DNA from: Sphingomonas insulae
Lineage (GTDB): Bacteria; Pseudomonadota; Alphaproteobacteria; Sphingomonadales; Sphingomonadaceae
Length of the DNA stretch: 64,000 nt
Direction of reading: 5' to 3'
Assembly (NCBI RefSeq): GCF_010450875.1
Contig: NZ_CP048421.1
Location: forward strand, 128,929 to 192,928
Numbering within the stretch: the first letter of the stretch is position 1; each line of letters opens with the position of its first letter. Below, in pieces: positions 16,406 to 25,230 of this stretch. The notes beneath the pieces were generated by a model. It had not been told where the DNA came from and ran no database searches. It saw only the letters and a program-made list of their open reading frames with translations. The position numbers and the translations under genes were made by a program.

Positions 16406-16876
16406 TCAGTGTCGCACCGGCGGATTGCCGACTGTCCCCGCGGCCTCCTTCACGACCGATGCCCACCTGGCCAGGAGCCCAGCCTCGTCCGGATGATCGG
16501 ACTGTGTGACGGCCGCCAAGCCGGCCAGGGTGTCGGCGAACTCGTCACAGCCGATTACCTCCTGGCGAGCCAGCACGATCGCAAGGAGCGCCAGGACCTT
16601 GCCGTGCGCATCGATCAGCGTCTGGATCGACGGCTGCGCGCTTGGATCTGCTGGCGGATCCAATAGGCGTCTCAACCGGCCAAGCAGGCGCGATCTCGTT
16701 CGCTCTCGAGGCGGTCCCAAGACATGCTCCTCCAACCGCCGCAGCCGGGACGGTTGAACACGCGGGAACACTGGTAACCACGCCCCACGTATTCCCCACG
16801 CCGGCAAGCCAACGCTAGGTATTGTATTCAGTGGGCCGCCCGACGTAGCCGGGGACCCAGTGTTTCGACCGCACAT
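16406..16876 (-). CDS. hypothetical protein
   Basis: Up to 156 aa. The C-terminal 85 residues (from about RRLLDPPADPSAQPSIQTL) look like real helical protein with hydrophobic periodicity. The N-terminal part is Arg/Pro/Gly-rich and may be non-coding, so an internal non-ATG start is possible. No domain is recognised. It lies between the LuxR-type gene and a non-coding stretch. Confidence 0.45.
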   Translation of the reverse strand: MCGRNTGSPATSGGPLNTIPSVGLPAWGIRGAWLPVFPRVQPSRLRRLEEHVLGPPRERTRSRLLGRLRRLLDPPADPSAQPSIQTLIDAHGKVLALLAIVLARQEVIGCDEFADTLAGLAAVTQSDHPDEAGLLARWASVVKEAAGTVGNPPVRH

Positions 16877-17536
16877 GCGGACAGGGGTCGGTGTTCAAGC
16901 CGCCCTTGCATGACCGGTATCGCACAGAGTGCTCACGGTTGGTATAGCTAGATGCCGTTTCCGACTGAGCGCACCGGAATGCCGCTGACGAGGCCGTTCA
17001 GCGTTCGCTGATCACCGCGCTGGCCCTATTGAGCTTTTCGAAGCGCCAGCGACAAAACAAGCGAACGACCTCAAGGCTGCCGATTGCCAGCGCTGCCAGA
17101 AGCGTACTCGCCAACAGGACGGTCGTGATCTGCGGTCGCGGGCGACGGCACTTCATCGTACGCGAAGGGCCTGGCCTTGGAGTGTCATTCCGCCTCGAGC
17201 CGGGATCAAGCAGAGCGCATAGACCGCCTAACGGGTTAGGTGACACCGTCGATGCGAATCAAGCCGGACAGGCGCTCTGTCACTCAAACGTCCCTTTGCA
17301 GAGCGTCCCGTTTCTCCATGTTCCACGAGCAGTTTTGGGAAAATCCATTCGGGAACACGTTTCGGGAAAGCCGGTCGCCTGCGACTCATGGGATCGAGCG
17401 AGACTCCAACCGTCTCCCTCCACCTTCCTTTGTGGGATCAATAGCCCGCTTTGCCAGCGCAGACGGTCAAGGTTTACGGCTGCGCCGGCAAAGCAGGTTG
17501 GCCAGCGCCTGTTGATACGGTGGGTTTTTGAAGCGT
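16877..17536. other. intergenic stretch, little coding signal
   Basis: 660 bases. Only a short minus-strand frame with one membrane segment (16998-17156) looks possible. Two TTCGGGAA motifs occur close together near 17346-17370, of unknown meaning. No terminator, RNA or IS end could be supported. Confidence 0.4.
16998..17156 (-). CDS. possible small single-span membrane protein
   Basis: 52 aa beginning MKCRRPRPQ, with one hydrophobic segment (VLLASTLLAALAIGSL) followed by a basic tail, the pattern of a small inner-membrane protein. The ribosome site is poor and no family is recognised, so it may be spurious. Confidence 0.25.
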   Translation of the reverse strand: MKCRRPRPQITTVLLASTLLAALAIGSLEVVRLFCRWRFEKLNRASAVISER

Positions 17537-18462
17537 TCAGCCGATAGCGAACCTGTCGCGGTTCCGCTCGACGAACGCATCGAGTGAGGTCAGGGGCACG
17601 CCCCAGCGTCGCACAGCATCGAGGTCCACCTTGTAGCCTTCGACGTTGCTCCACACCTGCATGTCGACGACGCCGGCATGGTAGCCCCGCGCGACCAACT
17701 CCTCCTTCGATGAAGCGACGGCAGATACCGGCTTGCCGGTGGCCTCTGCGATCTTGGCCGCAAGCACGTTCATGGTGACGGCCTCGGCCGCCAGATCGAT
17801 CTCATGTCCGTGGAACCGCTCCGGGTCGGCGAAGGCGGCAGCAGCGAACGCGCCGATGTCCTCCGCCGCGATCCAATCGACTTTGGTGTCCGGCGCGAAA
17901 GCCGTATCGATCTCCCCGGTCTGTGACAGCGACGGGAACATGAAGTCGGCCACGGGCGGCAGCAGGTTGTGCATCATCAGGGCGGGCTTCAGGATCACCC
18001 AGTTGCGAAAGCCCTGCTCCTTGACCAGTTCGTTCACGGCCGCCTTGCCTTCCCAGTAGGTCGGCTCCCAACGGCCTTCGTTCCAACCGATAAAGCTTTC
18101 CTGATCGCCCGCACGCGCGACCGAGGTGTGGACGATCGTGTGCACCCCCGACCGATGGGCAGCTTCGATTAGCGCTTTGCCGGTACGGATCTCCGATTCA
18201 GGATCATTAGGGGCGAGGGCATCTGCATTGAGAACACACCGGCCACCCCGACCAGTGCCGCATCGAGACTGGCGGCGTCATCGAAATCGCCTTTGACGAC
18301 TTCGACGCCCTGCGCGGCCAGCGCCTGGGCCGAGGCCGCATCGGGATTGCGGACCAGCGCGCGGACCGGGCGGCCGGTCTGCAACAGCGCTCGGACGACC
18401 GCGCCGCCCTGGTTGCCGGAGGCACCCGTCACGAGGACTGGGCCAATATCGAAATTCGTCAT
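17537..18462 (-). pseudogene. NmrA/SDR-type NAD(P)-binding protein, frameshifted
   Basis: The first part starts at 18462 ([20 protein letters not shown]) with a Rossmann GASGNQGG dinucleotide-binding loop and reads to MQMPSP. The frame then breaks in a run of four Gs on the plus strand (18210-18213). Family-like sequence ([21 protein letters not shown]) resumes in another frame and continues to 17537 with VDWIAAEDIGAFAAAAF. Adding one base to the run would restore one protein of about 308 aa. Either the gene is inactive or the run is miscalled. It is divergent from a TetR gene with a shared operator, the usual layout for a self-regulated quinone or aldehyde-stress reductase. Confidence 0.8.
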
Positions 18463-18533
18463 GGGAAAGCCTTTCCTTGAGCGCACGCGTTTTCGGCACG
18501 CGACATATGCCGAACCCAGATGGCAGCGCCTTA

Positions 18534-18571
18534 TACGAAACGCAAGAGTTTCGGTATAATTGCGTTTCGTA
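18534..18571. promoter_or_regulatory. TetR operator with overlapping promoter
   Basis: TACGAAACGCAA (18534-18545) and TTGCGTTTCGTA (18560-18571) are perfect 12-bp inverted copies around a 14-bp centre. A consensus TATAAT (18555-18560) for the rightward promoter sits inside. The site lies between the divergent tetR and NmrA-like genes and should be bound by the TetR protein to repress both. Confidence 0.8.
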
Positions 18572-18585
18572 ACTCTTACGATTAT

Positions 18586-19221
18586 ATGGATGCCATGAAC
18601 GATCAGGCTCAAAGCCATCAGCATCGCTTGCTCCCTTCGCGACGTGGCCGCGCACAGGACATCAGCCGCGATACTCTCATCATCGACGCAGCGCTCGAAT
18701 TGCTCGCCGAGCAGGGCTATCACGCTCTGACGATGACCGATGTGGCGACGCGTGCAGGGGTGTCGAAGGCGACGCTATACCGGCGCTGGACGGCGAAGCC
18801 GGACCTGATAGCCGATGCTGTCGCCACGCTGCGGCCGATGACGGCACCGCGTTACCCTGGCTTGTCACTGCGCGGCGATCTGCTCGCGTTGATGGAGCAG
18901 GCCGGCAATTGCGATGACCGTCCCGAGATCGTGACCGCGACCATGGAAATGGCCCGGCTGCACCCGGACCTTTATCGAACCCTGAGCGAACGGTTCTGGA
19001 AGTTTATTCGGGTGGAACTGGAGGGACTGGCTCGGCGGGCGGCAGAAGCGGGGCACGCGCCCCTTTCAGAGATAGAGATCGATGTGATGGCCGATACAGT
19101 GGTCGCGCTTCTTGCCCATCACGGAGGGCCAGCCGGTAACCCAGTCCCACGCGACCGTCTCGCCAGCTTTGTCGATCACGGGCTGCTGCTGCTGCTGACA
19201 GGGACGCGTAGCTCGGCCTAG
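18586..19221 (+). CDS. TetR/AcrR-family transcriptional regulator
   Basis: 211 aa from the ATG at 18586, the first just after the operator; an alternative is 18595. Residues about 25-75 are the TetR HTH ([39 protein letters not shown]). The rest is the helical ligand-binding and dimerisation domain with the [13 protein letters not shown] pattern of TetR C-terminal domains. It is transcribed away from the NmrA-like reductase, whose product may act on the inducer. The family call is firm and the ligand unknown. Confidence 0.93.
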   Translation: MDAMNDQAQSHQHRLLPSRRGRAQDISRDTLIIDAALELLAEQGYHALTMTDVATRAGVSKATLYRRWTAKPDLIADAVATLRPMTAPRYPGLSLRGDLLALMEQAGNCDDRPEIVTATMEMARLHPDLYRTLSERFWKFIRVELEGLARRAAEAGHAPLSEIEIDVMADTVVALLAHHGGPAGNPVPRDRLASFVDHGLLLLLTGTRSSA

Positions 19222-19358
19222 ATACGAATGGACTGACGCCCAGAGCCTAGAGGCGGATAACCTTAGAATACAATTAGCGTTTCTCGAAACACCATCGAGT
19301 TACGGGAATTGGATTGGCCGACATTGCAATGATCGACCACCGCCGCTCTTGTACGATC

Positions 19359-21092
19359 CTACAGCGCGCAAGAACCTTTCCTGCTGTGGACCGTGATCCA
19401 TTGCGGAATCAAAAGGCTGCGCCCGCGCGCACTGTACCTGATCGTGATCGGCCGACCAGCGCGCTCCACTTGAAGCATGACCATTGCCCTTGGATCCTCC
19501 TGCGTGGCATCGCCCGCCCCGCCTTTCTTCACGACGTCGCCGTTGCGCAGACCGGCAAGCGCCGCATTTGACCCCGGCTTCAGTCCCTGCACGATCCGAC
19601 CGTTGGCGTTGCTCGCGACGAAGTCGTAGCCCATGTCGAACTCGCCGAGCGGCACCGTCTTCTTGACGAAGCAGGGGCCGAAGCTATCCGACGCCAGCTC
19701 GATCGGCTGCCCAGCCAGCATCGCACGCCATTCGGTGATGCCGGCATCGCCCAGCTCCCGGCGCAGGAACGTCGCCCAGGTATCGATCGTCATCGGACGG
19801 CCGGCGCGGCGTTCCGCAAGGAGCGACACCACAAGATCATCGAGCGAACGCCGACCTGCGGACTTGCGGACGATCTGCGCGTTGAGCTTCGCGAAATACA
19901 GCGATCCGCGGTCATAGGGCAGCACCCGCACCCGCGTATCCTTCCAGAAGGCGCCTGGTATCCGGTCGTTCGGCGTGGCAATCATGCTGTCGGTGTAATA
20001 GCGGCTCGCAGTACGGTTGAGATCGGCCAGAAATTCGTCCGCCGATAAGGCCCCCGCCCGATAGGGCAATGTGCGCTGGTAGTAGACCGCCAACCCCTCG
20101 CCGAACCACGATCCGGCAAGTGAATCCTCGTCGCCGACGGTATCGAGCGATGATACCCAGACATGCAGCATCTCATGCGCGAGCATTGATTTCAGTTCGG
20201 CCGCCGTGGTGGTGTCACCGAAGGTGAAGGCGAACGAGTTGGTCAGCCCCACGCCGCTGCCGGGATTGCTCGGGTTGCTCCGGCCGAAGATGCCGAACAC
20301 CGGCTTGGGATCGCGGAAGAACGTCCCGTAATAGCCGTGAAGGTTCGCCGACCAGCGCATCAGCCCGGCCATGTCGAACGCCGGGCGTCCTTGCCACCCG
20401 GCGAAAAAGCCACCGGTGGGTGCCGTAAACTGACCCGGCGCGCCGACCATGTAATAGGTGGAGGACAATTCCTCGGCGGTCAGGTCCATATTGGAATCCG
20501 CGTCGCCGTCGCCGAAGCTCGACAAACCCACCGCGTCTGCCGGCAAGCTGCGGAGATCCCAGCGGACGCTCACCCGCCGCTTTACCGCGTCTGTTGGCAA
20601 GGCCAAAAATGCCTTCCCGGCTCCAGATAGCGCACCATAACTGCTACGCAGTTCGTACATAGGCAGCGATAGCAGAGGTTTTGCCGGATCGACGGCGACG
20701 CGGTAGCTCCAAGTCAAAGTGCCGGCCGTTGCCCGATCTGCGATCCAATACCGATCGATGTTGTCAGGAGTCTGCGTTACGTCCTGCGTGCGTATCGGCA
20801 CGCTACCGCGCGCGTCGGACATCGCAAAGCCGGCAATGCCGGAAGCACTGGTCGTCAGTGCGCTGGTCACGACCGGGAGCATCGCGATCCGTCCGCCGGC
20901 GGGAACAGACTCGTCCTCTACCATGACCGTCGCCTCAATCCCGCGAAGTGATCCATCAACAGGAGGCTCGGGCCGCAGTCGAACGGTGAGCGACGGCGTG
21001 ACAGGCGTTTCGGCCATGATCGCAGCAGCAGGCCAGGCTCCGATCGCCAGAACGCAGGTCATCACCCGCAATGGTTTAGTCGTTGGCTTCAT
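19359..21092 (-). CDS. secreted M61-like metallopeptidase with PDZ-like domain
   Basis: 577 aa. The ATG at 21092 is preferred because AGGA lies seven bases upstream. An N-terminal signal peptide is visible (LRVMTCVLAIGAWPAAAIMAE). Near residue 310 is the zinc motif HEMLH, followed by WFGEGLAVYY with the third ligand/catalytic Glu, as in M61 glycyl aminopeptidases. Near the C-terminus GRIVQGLKPGSNAALAGLRNGDVV is a PDZ-like domain. It should act in the periplasm or outside on peptides. It stands alone, convergent with tetR and divergent from the kinase gene. The substrate is unknown. Confidence 0.85.
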   Translation of the reverse strand: MKPTTKPLRVMTCVLAIGAWPAAAIMAETPVTPSLTVRLRPEPPVDGSLRGIEATVMVEDESVPAGGRIAMLPVVTSALTTSASGIAGFAMSDARGSVPIRTQDVTQTPDNIDRYWIADRATAGTLTWSYRVAVDPAKPLLSLPMYELRSSYGALSGAGKAFLALPTDAVKRRVSVRWDLRSLPADAVGLSSFGDGDADSNMDLTAEELSSTYYMVGAPGQFTAPTGGFFAGWQGRPAFDMAGLMRWSANLHGYYGTFFRDPKPVFGIFGRSNPSNPGSGVGLTNSFAFTFGDTTTAAELKSMLAHEMLHVWVSSLDTVGDEDSLAGSWFGEGLAVYYQRTLPYRAGALSADEFLADLNRTASRYYTDSMIATPNDRIPGAFWKDTRVRVLPYDRGSLYFAKLNAQIVRKSAGRRSLDDLVVSLLAERRAGRPMTIDTWATFLRRELGDAGITEWRAMLAGQPIELASDSFGPCFVKKTVPLGEFDMGYDFVASNANGRIVQGLKPGSNAALAGLRNGDVVKKGGAGDATQEDPRAMVMLQVERAGRPITIRYSARGRSLLIPQWITVHSRKGSCAL

Positions 21093-21244
21093 CCTGTAGT
21101 CCTGGTCTTTCACATTCGTACCGCGATCACGCTCTTTCGTGCTGGCCTGCCATACGAGGCGATAAACGCGCCAGCATCATGATGCGCAACCGATCAGCGC
21201 TCCGCCATTTCGGCCACGATCGGGCACCTCAGGGAAACTCCACG

Positions 21245-21262
21245 CCTTCCCAATTGGGAAGG
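21245..21262. repeat. 18-bp perfect palindrome
   Basis: CCTTCCCAATTGGGAAGG lies between the divergent peptidase and kinase genes, about 125 bases from the kinase start. Related sequence GATTGGGAAC occurs after the kinase gene near 23590. It may be an operator. Confidence 0.4.
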
Positions 21263-21388
21263 ACGATCGAGACGATGCGGGCGTTCTCGGATTCGATGGT
21301 ATTTCGGGAAAAGCGTCTGCTTCTCAGAAGCCAACCTTTTGCAAACAAAGGGCAAGCATGCGGATAGGTCCTGTGCCATGATCCGCTC

Positions 21389-23533
21389 GTGGAGCAGACG
21401 ATAGAACCGAAACATGTCGGCCATGCCGAGACCTACTGGCGCACCGACAAGCCGGTGGGCGGCCTGGTGAGCAACCTTGGGGCCGCGCCCGACGCTGCAG
21501 ATTTCCAGCTCCTCGCGGACAACCTGCCCGTCCTATGCTGGATGGCGCGGGCCGATGGTTACAGAGTGTGGTACAATCGTCGCTGGCACGACTATTGCGG
21601 TAGCACACCACAGCAGATGGAGGGTTTTGGCTGGCAGTCGGTCCATGACCCCGATCAGGTCGACCTCGTCACGGGTCGTATACAGGCCAGCATTCGGGCG
21701 GGCGAGCCGTTCGAGATGGTGTATCCGTTGCGTGGCGCCGATGGTGTGTTGCGGCCCTTCCTGACCCGGATCACGCCATTGCGTGATGGATCGGGGCGTG
21801 TCGTGCGCTGGTTCGGCGTCAACACGGAGGTCGGCGCGCAGCTTCAGGAGGAGACCCGGCGCGACGCGACCGAGCAAGGCCTTCGAGACCAGGCTTCGGC
21901 GGAGATTGTGAACGGCGAGCGCATCCAGCTCGCACTTGCCGCCGGTGCGATCCTTGGCACCTGGGTATGGGACCCTCCGACCGATCGCTTCACCGTCGAT
22001 GAAGCGTTCGCGGTCAACTTCGGCCTCGATCCGGCACTCGGCCGGACCGGCATCAGCCTCGCACAGGTCGTCGAGACGGTGCATCCCGACGATCAGGCCG
22101 GGCTTGCGGCCGCGATCGAAGAGGCAGTCCAGCGCGGCGGTCGCTACGCCCATCAGTACCGCGTCCGCCGCGCCGATGGCCAATATTACTGGCTAGAGGC
22201 GAACGGCCATGTCGAACATGCCGCGGACGGAACCGCGCTGCGCTTCCCCGGCGTGCTGATCGACGTTGAGGAACGGCGTAGCCTGATCGAGGAGCGAGAT
22301 CGCGCTTGGGCGGAGCTGCGCCACCTCAATGAGACCTTGGAGCAGCGCATCGAGACGCGCACCGGCGAACTGATGCAGGCGGAGGAAGCTCTACGCCAGT
22401 CGCAGAAGATGGAGGCGGTGGGGCAGCTCACCGGTGGGCTGGCCCACGACTTCAACAACCTCCTGGCCGGCATCGCTGGCTCGCTCGACCTGATGGAGCT
22501 GCGGATCGGCCAAGGCCGGCTCAAGGATGTCGAGAAGTACATGACCGCCGCGCAGGGCGCGGCCAAGCGGGCAGCGGCGTTGACGCACCGCCTCCTGGCC
22601 TTCTCGCGGCGGCAGACGCTTGCGCCTAAGGTAACGGACGTGAACGCGATGGTCAGCGGTATGCTCGACCTGATCCAGCGCACCGTAGGGCCGGCTAACC
22701 TCGTCGAGCCTGCGCTGGCCGTCGACGCCTGGGCGGCGCTGGTCGATCCTTCCCAACTCGAAAACGCCCTGCTCAATCTTTGCATCAACGCCCGCGACGC
22801 GATGCCGGACGGCGGCAGGATCACGATCGAAACCGAGAACCGGACCATCGATCCCCTCACCGCCAAGCGCCTCGACATGCCCGAAGGCGACTATCTGTCG
22901 CTCTGCGTGTCCGATACCGGCGTCGGCATGGCACCGGAGGTCATTACCAAGGCGTTCGATCCGTTCTTCACGACCAAGCCCCTCGGCGAGGGCACCGGCC
23001 TCGGGCTATCGATGATTTACGGCTTCGCCAAGCAGTCCGGCGGCGAGGTCCGCATCCACTCGGAGATCGGCAAAGGCACGAGCGTCTGCGTTTATCTGCC
23101 GCGTCATGCGGGCGAAGCCAGCTCCTCCGAAGATCGTCCTTCGCTTCGTTCGCCGCCCGCCGGGGAAGGTGAGACCGTTCTCGTTGTCGATGACGAAGCA
23201 ACCGTCCGGATGCTTGTGTCCGACGTGCTGCGCGATCTTGGCTATACCGCGATCGAGGCGGCTGATGGTGCCGGAGGGCTTCAGGTCCTGCAATCCGATG
23301 CACGGATCGACTTGCTCGTGACGGACGTGGGCTTGCCGGGCGGCATGAACGGACGACAGATGGCTGACGCGGCCCGAACCAACCGCCCCGACCTCAAGGT
23401 GCTGTTTATCACCGGTTATGCGGAAACGGCCGTCATCAGCCACGGGCATCTTGACGCCAGCATGTCGGTTCTTGGAAAGCCTTTCTCGCTCGACACGCTA
23501 GCCGCCCGCATTCGCGAACTGATCGTCGGGTAG
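21389..23533 (+). CDS. PAS hybrid histidine kinase with C-terminal receiver
   Basis: 714 aa from a GTG. Two PAS domains (about 38-150 and 180-295) lead through a coiled coil to a HisKA domain with the phospho-acceptor His353 in [11 protein letters not shown]. An HATPase domain (about 455-570; GVGMAPEVITKAFDPFFTTK, GTGLGLSM) and a receiver (about 595-710) with phospho-accepting Asp646 in LLVTDVGLPGG follow. No membrane span or signal peptide is present, so it is a cytoplasmic sensor. The PAS domains could bind flavin, haem or another cofactor; no LOV NCRFL motif is visible. No output regulator is adjacent, so the receiver may pass phosphate to a distant protein. Confidence 0.92.
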   Translation: MEQTIEPKHVGHAETYWRTDKPVGGLVSNLGAAPDAADFQLLADNLPVLCWMARADGYRVWYNRRWHDYCGSTPQQMEGFGWQSVHDPDQVDLVTGRIQASIRAGEPFEMVYPLRGADGVLRPFLTRITPLRDGSGRVVRWFGVNTEVGAQLQEETRRDATEQGLRDQASAEIVNGERIQLALAAGAILGTWVWDPPTDRFTVDEAFAVNFGLDPALGRTGISLAQVVETVHPDDQAGLAAAIEEAVQRGGRYAHQYRVRRADGQYYWLEANGHVEHAADGTALRFPGVLIDVEERRSLIEERDRAWAELRHLNETLEQRIETRTGELMQAEEALRQSQKMEAVGQLTGGLAHDFNNLLAGIAGSLDLMELRIGQGRLKDVEKYMTAAQGAAKRAAALTHRLLAFSRRQTLAPKVTDVNAMVSGMLDLIQRTVGPANLVEPALAVDAWAALVDPSQLENALLNLCINARDAMPDGGRITIETENRTIDPLTAKRLDMPEGDYLSLCVSDTGVGMAPEVITKAFDPFFTTKPLGEGTGLGLSMIYGFAKQSGGEVRIHSEIGKGTSVCVYLPRHAGEASSSEDRPSLRSPPAGEGETVLVVDDEATVRMLVSDVLRDLGYTAIEAADGAGGLQVLQSDARIDLLVTDVGLPGGMNGRQMADAARTNRPDLKVLFITGYAETAVISHGHLDASMSVLGKPFSLDTLAARIRELIVG

Positions 23534-23720
23534 GATTTGGCCAGTCCAGGACGTCAGCGCACCTATTGGCTGACCCTTCCGCATTCTCGATTGGGAACGA
23601 CCGACGAGACGGCCGGCGCTGTCTCGTTTGGGATCCCAATCGGGACGGTTGCGGGCTTAAACTACGATCTCGACCCGTCTCTCACCGACCTTAACCGGAA
23701 CCATCCCTTCGTTTTTCGGA

Positions 23721-24296
23721 TCAGATCAGTTGGGTCTTCAAGGAATTGAGGGCGGGGACCAGCGCAGCAAGCCGCTCGATCTGGACCACCGGTTGCGCGC
23801 GGAGTCCAGGCGTCACCGCCCGGTCATAGATGGCCATGCAGTTCTTCTTGCGGAGCCGGGAGTGATAGACGATCCCGTCGAGATCGGTTCTTTCATATAG
23901 CTCTTGGCTGAACGCGCGGGCTTCGTCATGCGCCTTGGCACCGACAATGTCGGTCGAGATGCCGAGCTTGAAACAGGCGTCGCCCCGCAGACTAAGCAGG
24001 CGCAACGGGTGGGTGGCAGAAACCTCACACACGCCCCAGTCGTCGACGTCAGACTGCGCCAAGACACGCGCCGTCTTCCCCTCGAAGCGGTCGCGGATAA
24101 TCGCCTCGGCGATCGATGTTGCGAGATCCTCGGCGATGTAGAGGAGCTTGAAGGAGTTGCTGGGACTGGCGAACCGTGTTTCGCCGAAGCCCATGCCAAG
24201 CGGCGTCTTGCGTCGTGCCCAAGGCGTGCACCGCAAATAGTCCACAGGTTCGACCTGTCGCGTCAGCGATTTGAGGATCATCGGATCGAGCGCCAT
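23721..24296 (-). CDS. RES-domain toxin (NAD+ phosphorylase family)
   Basis: 191 aa. RES features are visible: an early Arg in YLRCTPWARR, then GETRFASP, a YIAEDLATSIAEAI segment with the conserved Glu, and a late SRLRKKNCMAIYDRA. RES toxins of RES-Xre systems degrade NAD+ by phosphorolysis and arrest growth when free of antitoxin. It follows the antitoxin gene by nine bases on the same strand, the standard order. The family call is confident; activity is not proven. Confidence 0.9.
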   Translation of the reverse strand: MALDPMILKSLTRQVEPVDYLRCTPWARRKTPLGMGFGETRFASPSNSFKLLYIAEDLATSIAEAIIRDRFEGKTARVLAQSDVDDWGVCEVSATHPLRLLSLRGDACFKLGISTDIVGAKAHDEARAFSQELYERTDLDGIVYHSRLRKKNCMAIYDRAVTPGLRAQPVVQIERLAALVPALNSLKTQLI

Positions 24297-24305
24297 GGCG
24301 CGCGA

Positions 24306-24983
24306 CTAGTCGGTTTCGCGCCCAAAGTCCCGCCGGGCGATGGCGCTCACCTGATCCTGCTTCGCCGCGCGCAACGCGGCAAGCGGCGTCTGCCCGTCGA
24401 GCGCACTATGCGGTTGTCGCATCCACAGCCATGCCGACCGTGCGTCCGGCGCGACCGAGAGGATGTCGGCGATGCCCTGAAGGGGACGGCCGTCGATGAA
24501 TTGCTCGAGCGGATAGGCGAGCTTGCGCTGTCCGCGCAGCAGACCAATGACGGCGCCCTGCTTATACCAGGTGCTGAGTGTCGTGCGCTTGACGCCGAAC
24601 GCTGCCTCGATGTCGCTCGCACCCCCGACCGGCCCCGCCCAGCCTTCCATCGACTTGGGCGCCGCATAAGCGGCGAGCCGGGCGCGGCCCTCGGACAGGC
24701 TGAGCACGTCGCCAAGACCACTCCCTTGGGTCCGTTCGACGGGTTCGTCCCGCTTCGTCGCGGTCGGCATGAACTGGAGAGCGACCTGCTCGAGCGCGGC
24801 GCGCAGCTTATGCTCGCGGGCGGACCCGCGCAGGCTTACGGCGGGAAGCCCCGACATGACATCGACCGCGATCGACACGATCCGCGCCATCGTCTTGATC
24901 TCGGCAGCCGGCGCGCGCGGGTTACGCCCGCGCAACACGGCTTGGACGTCATCCACATCCAGCGTCAGCGCTGCGTCGCTCAT
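24306..24983 (-). CDS. Xre/MbcA/ParS-type antitoxin for the RES toxin
   Basis: 225 aa, starting at an ATG with an ideal GGAGG site. The C-terminal half (about 130-220) is the MbcA/ParS/Xre toxin-binding domain (YPLEQFIDGRPLQGIADILSVAPDARSAWLWM...). Before it is an HTH-like segment (ASDIEAAFGVKRTTLSTWYKQGAVIG). The N-terminal 100 residues are longer than in most Xre antitoxins and unassigned. It should bind RES and repress its own promoter upstream of 24983. Confidence 0.88.
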   Translation of the reverse strand: MSDAALTLDVDDVQAVLRGRNPRAPAAEIKTMARIVSIAVDVMSGLPAVSLRGSAREHKLRAALEQVALQFMPTATKRDEPVERTQGSGLGDVLSLSEGRARLAAYAAPKSMEGWAGPVGGASDIEAAFGVKRTTLSTWYKQGAVIGLLRGQRKLAYPLEQFIDGRPLQGIADILSVAPDARSAWLWMRQPHSALDGQTPLAALRAAKQDQVSAIARRDFGRETD

Positions 24984-25230
24984 TGTCGCCTCCGATCGTT
25001 ATTGCCCACATAGTGCAGATTGAACGGATTGTCTAGTTCTCGAACGTCTGGCTGCCGTGACCTGGCTGCCGCGCGCGCGGGTAAACTTGGAATACGCGCT
25101 GCCGGTCCGGCACGAAACCAACCCGAACGACGCCGAGCCTGCAAGGCACGGCTGGAGCGCAACGCGTCACGCCGCTTTCCAGCGTAAGAGCAAACGATGA
25201 CAGACCCTTGGAGGGTAGCTAGAACCAGTC

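Noticed and set aside
16877..17536. Insertion-sequence end at the TTCGGGAA motifs
   Set aside because: No matching inverted end and no transposase frame nearby.
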